This document shows positions 62,800 to 64,000 of a DNA stretch of 64,000 bases, in pieces (the first letter of the stretch is position 1; each line of letters starts with the position of its first letter). A program made the translations under genes and the position numbers. Location: NCBI GenBank assembly GCA_020744425.1, contig JAGMUV010000059.1:1-64000 (forward strand), read 5' to 3'. The notes below the pieces were generated by a model that worked only from the letters and a program-made list of their open reading frames with translations, was not told the DNA's origin and ran no database searches. Origin of the DNA: Dactylonectria macrodidyma. Taxonomy: Eukaryota > Ascomycota > Sordariomycetes > Hypocreales > Nectriaceae.

Positions 62800-63600
62800 T
62801 GTTTCATTTTCAGTGGTGGACTGAGTTGGGGCAACGCTCGGCTCTCTGCTAGTTGTAGGACGCTCAGGCAGATCCAGTTAGAGTTTGATAAACTCCTCGA
62901 GCTGGCGGTCGAGTGAATCTTTGTCCTTAGGAGACATATTGAGTCTAAGAAGTGCTTAGGTGTCTGTGAGACAATTAAGAAGACAAATTCTTGCTGGGTG
63001 AAGGGAGGGCTGTTGGATCGTATTCAAATCAACGGAAAAGTCGGATAATCGCGGGCTTCGAGGATGCACTGATAAAAATAGACATAAGGGGCTAGGCTGG
63101 TTCAAGATCCTTGAGACCGTGACTTGTTGGATGTGTCATCGGTCCTTTTGATTATGCCATATCTCAACTAACACTCTGTAAAATACCTAGTGATGCTTGC
63201 GGCTCCGTCCACAACTGTCTCAGCTCCGATGCCTAGATGTTACATTATGCAAGGGAAGGATCTGGTGCGTGGGCAAGGGTCCGTGTGATAGCGGCTGACA
63301 AACCTCATTCATTGGGTACCGATCTGATGGGTTGATCCACTCGAATTCGCTAGGGGTCGTTCAGTCCCCCGCCCCGTGCTGACCAGATGCCCATATTCGT
63401 CTGTGGTAGGACGCCCCAGAGTCTGGGTTCTCAACCCAGTATAATCCTTGAGCTCGGCACGGTTCCGTCCAAGACACCTCTGGACCCTGATACGCTTCTG
63501 GACTCCAGGACACTTCCGGACCCCTGCCATTTCAAGACGCTTAACCGCGGTTATATAAAAGCTGGTTTTCTGAGAATCAATTTCAACATCACTAAAAGCC
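62800..63600. other. Intergenic, with a promoter for a plus-strand gene
   Basis: The left part may be the broken 5' end of the gene at 62180. No other gene is seen. At the right a good TATA box precedes the ATG at 63601. Confidence 0.45.
63552..63560 (+). promoter_or_regulatory. TATA box
   Basis: The motif TATATAAAA lies 49 bases upstream of the ATG at 63601, at a spacing usual for fungal promoters. Confidence 0.55.
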
Positions 63601-63858
63601 ATGGTAAGAACCCACACCCCGCAAACCTACCCTAAGGAGCCTGTGCAGCTCTGCTCCGAAACAGTCCAGCGGTTGCCGATGGTGAGATCCTCCCGCGAGT
63701 CAGAAGAGCGGCACAGACTCCTCCTCGCCCCATACTGTAATGTGGACCCCACTGCTGCAGCCACAGAAGGAGCTCGGCGCGTCATTTCCCCGAGGCCGCA
63801 TGATCTCGACCTCTCCAGGAACCACCCTCCTATCTCAGTTGCAGAGCCAGCGAACTGA
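63601..63858 (+). CDS. Possible gene start at the window end (unknown)
   Basis: An ATG in excellent context (aaagccATGG) follows a TATA box. The ATG is directly followed by GTAAGAA, so an intron could start right after the first codon. If unspliced, the frame gives 85 residues (MVRTHTPQTYPKEP...) without a recognisable domain. A second overlapping frame (63740-63928) is also open. The true structure probably continues beyond the window, so I give only the start. Confidence 0.3.
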   Translation: MVRTHTPQTYPKEPVQLCSETVQRLPMVRSSRESEERHRLLLAPYCNVDPTAAATEGARRVISPRPHDLDLSRNHPPISVAEPAN

Positions 63859-64000
63859 CTCGCACGCGAACAGGTCGACGCACACAACGCCAAATGGAAA
63901 TCTTCGGAGCCTTCTGTTCCGCATTTGACGAAACCGCCAAACAGTTCACCTCCGGCCCCGCATTCTGCCCAGGAATTCTCCCGCAGCTTCCTCCAATACC

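Noticed and set aside
1..64000. A Starship giant transposon
   Set aside because: The mix of NLR, transposons and accessory genes is suggestive, but no DUF3435 tyrosine-recombinase captain gene or matching long-range direct repeat was seen.
1..64000. tRNA or rRNA genes
   Set aside because: Sites resembling the B box (GGTTCGA at about 43385 and 48851) lie inside coding genes and lack an A box and cloverleaf partner sequences.

Overview
The window looks like a transposon-rich, partly accessory segment of a filamentous ascomycete (Pezizomycotina, most likely a Sordariomycete). The evidence is: short introns of about 50-70 bases with GT(or GC)...AG ends and CTAAC-type branch points; host families typical of these fungi (SAT4/rhodopsin-like membrane protein, Goodbye-NACHT NLR, spherulin-4-like secreted protein, fungal PI-PLC); Tad-type LINE, Hop-like MULE, fungal Helitron, pogo/Fot1, mariner and hAT elements; and one pseudogene whose stops look like repeat-induced point mutation (RIP). 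The species cannot be named from sequence alone.

Layout. 1-1,680: AT-rich DNA with a 719-bp MULE deletion derivative. 1,681-4,699: a spliced SAT4-like membrane protein (minus) head-to-head with a Ser/Thr-rich single-pass membrane protein (plus). 4,700-7,872: a kinase-like remnant, a frameshifted unknown gene and a complete DD34E transposase. 8,188-14,234: a complete Helitron with Rep-helicase and a small spliced zinc-binding accessory gene. 14,235-18,580: AT-rich decayed DNA with a RIP-mutated LaeA-like methyltransferase pseudogene split by a hAT MITE, and a TPR remnant. 18,581-23,216: an intact three-exon Goodbye-NACHT receptor. 23,746-27,219: an intact autonomous MULE. 27,454-28,278: a spherulin-4/GH135-like secreted protein. 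28,279-31,944: AT-rich repeats, a copy of a multi-copy unknown family (called family X here) and an extraordinary TCGA-rich block. 31,945-37,618: an apparently full-length Tad-like LINE, followed by an inverted 5' fragment of a second copy and a (GTA)n tract. 38,503-40,965: a coiled-coil host protein. 41,284-46,454: a divergent pair of spliced genes, one with a PD-(D/E)XK-like nuclease signature, between two same-orientation pieces of family X. 47,049-51,618: nested or juxtaposed hAT, pogo and Helitron pieces. 51,957-55,382: an intronless phosphoinositide phospholipase C, marking the start of ordinary host DNA. 55,383-64,000: sparse, with three small host genes and a mariner-type MITE.

Functionally, the right end (PLC, small coiled-coil protein, CxxC protein) looks like core genome. 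Positions 1-51,600 are a mosaic in which transposons of at least six superfamilies surround a few accessory genes: the NLR, the nuclease pair, the spherulin and the SAT4/mucin-like pair. The best candidate for an undescribed system is the divergent pair at 41,591-44,111, where a PD-(D/E)XK-like protein and an unrecognised partner share a 211-bp promoter. No tRNA, rRNA, CRISPR array or Starship captain was seen.
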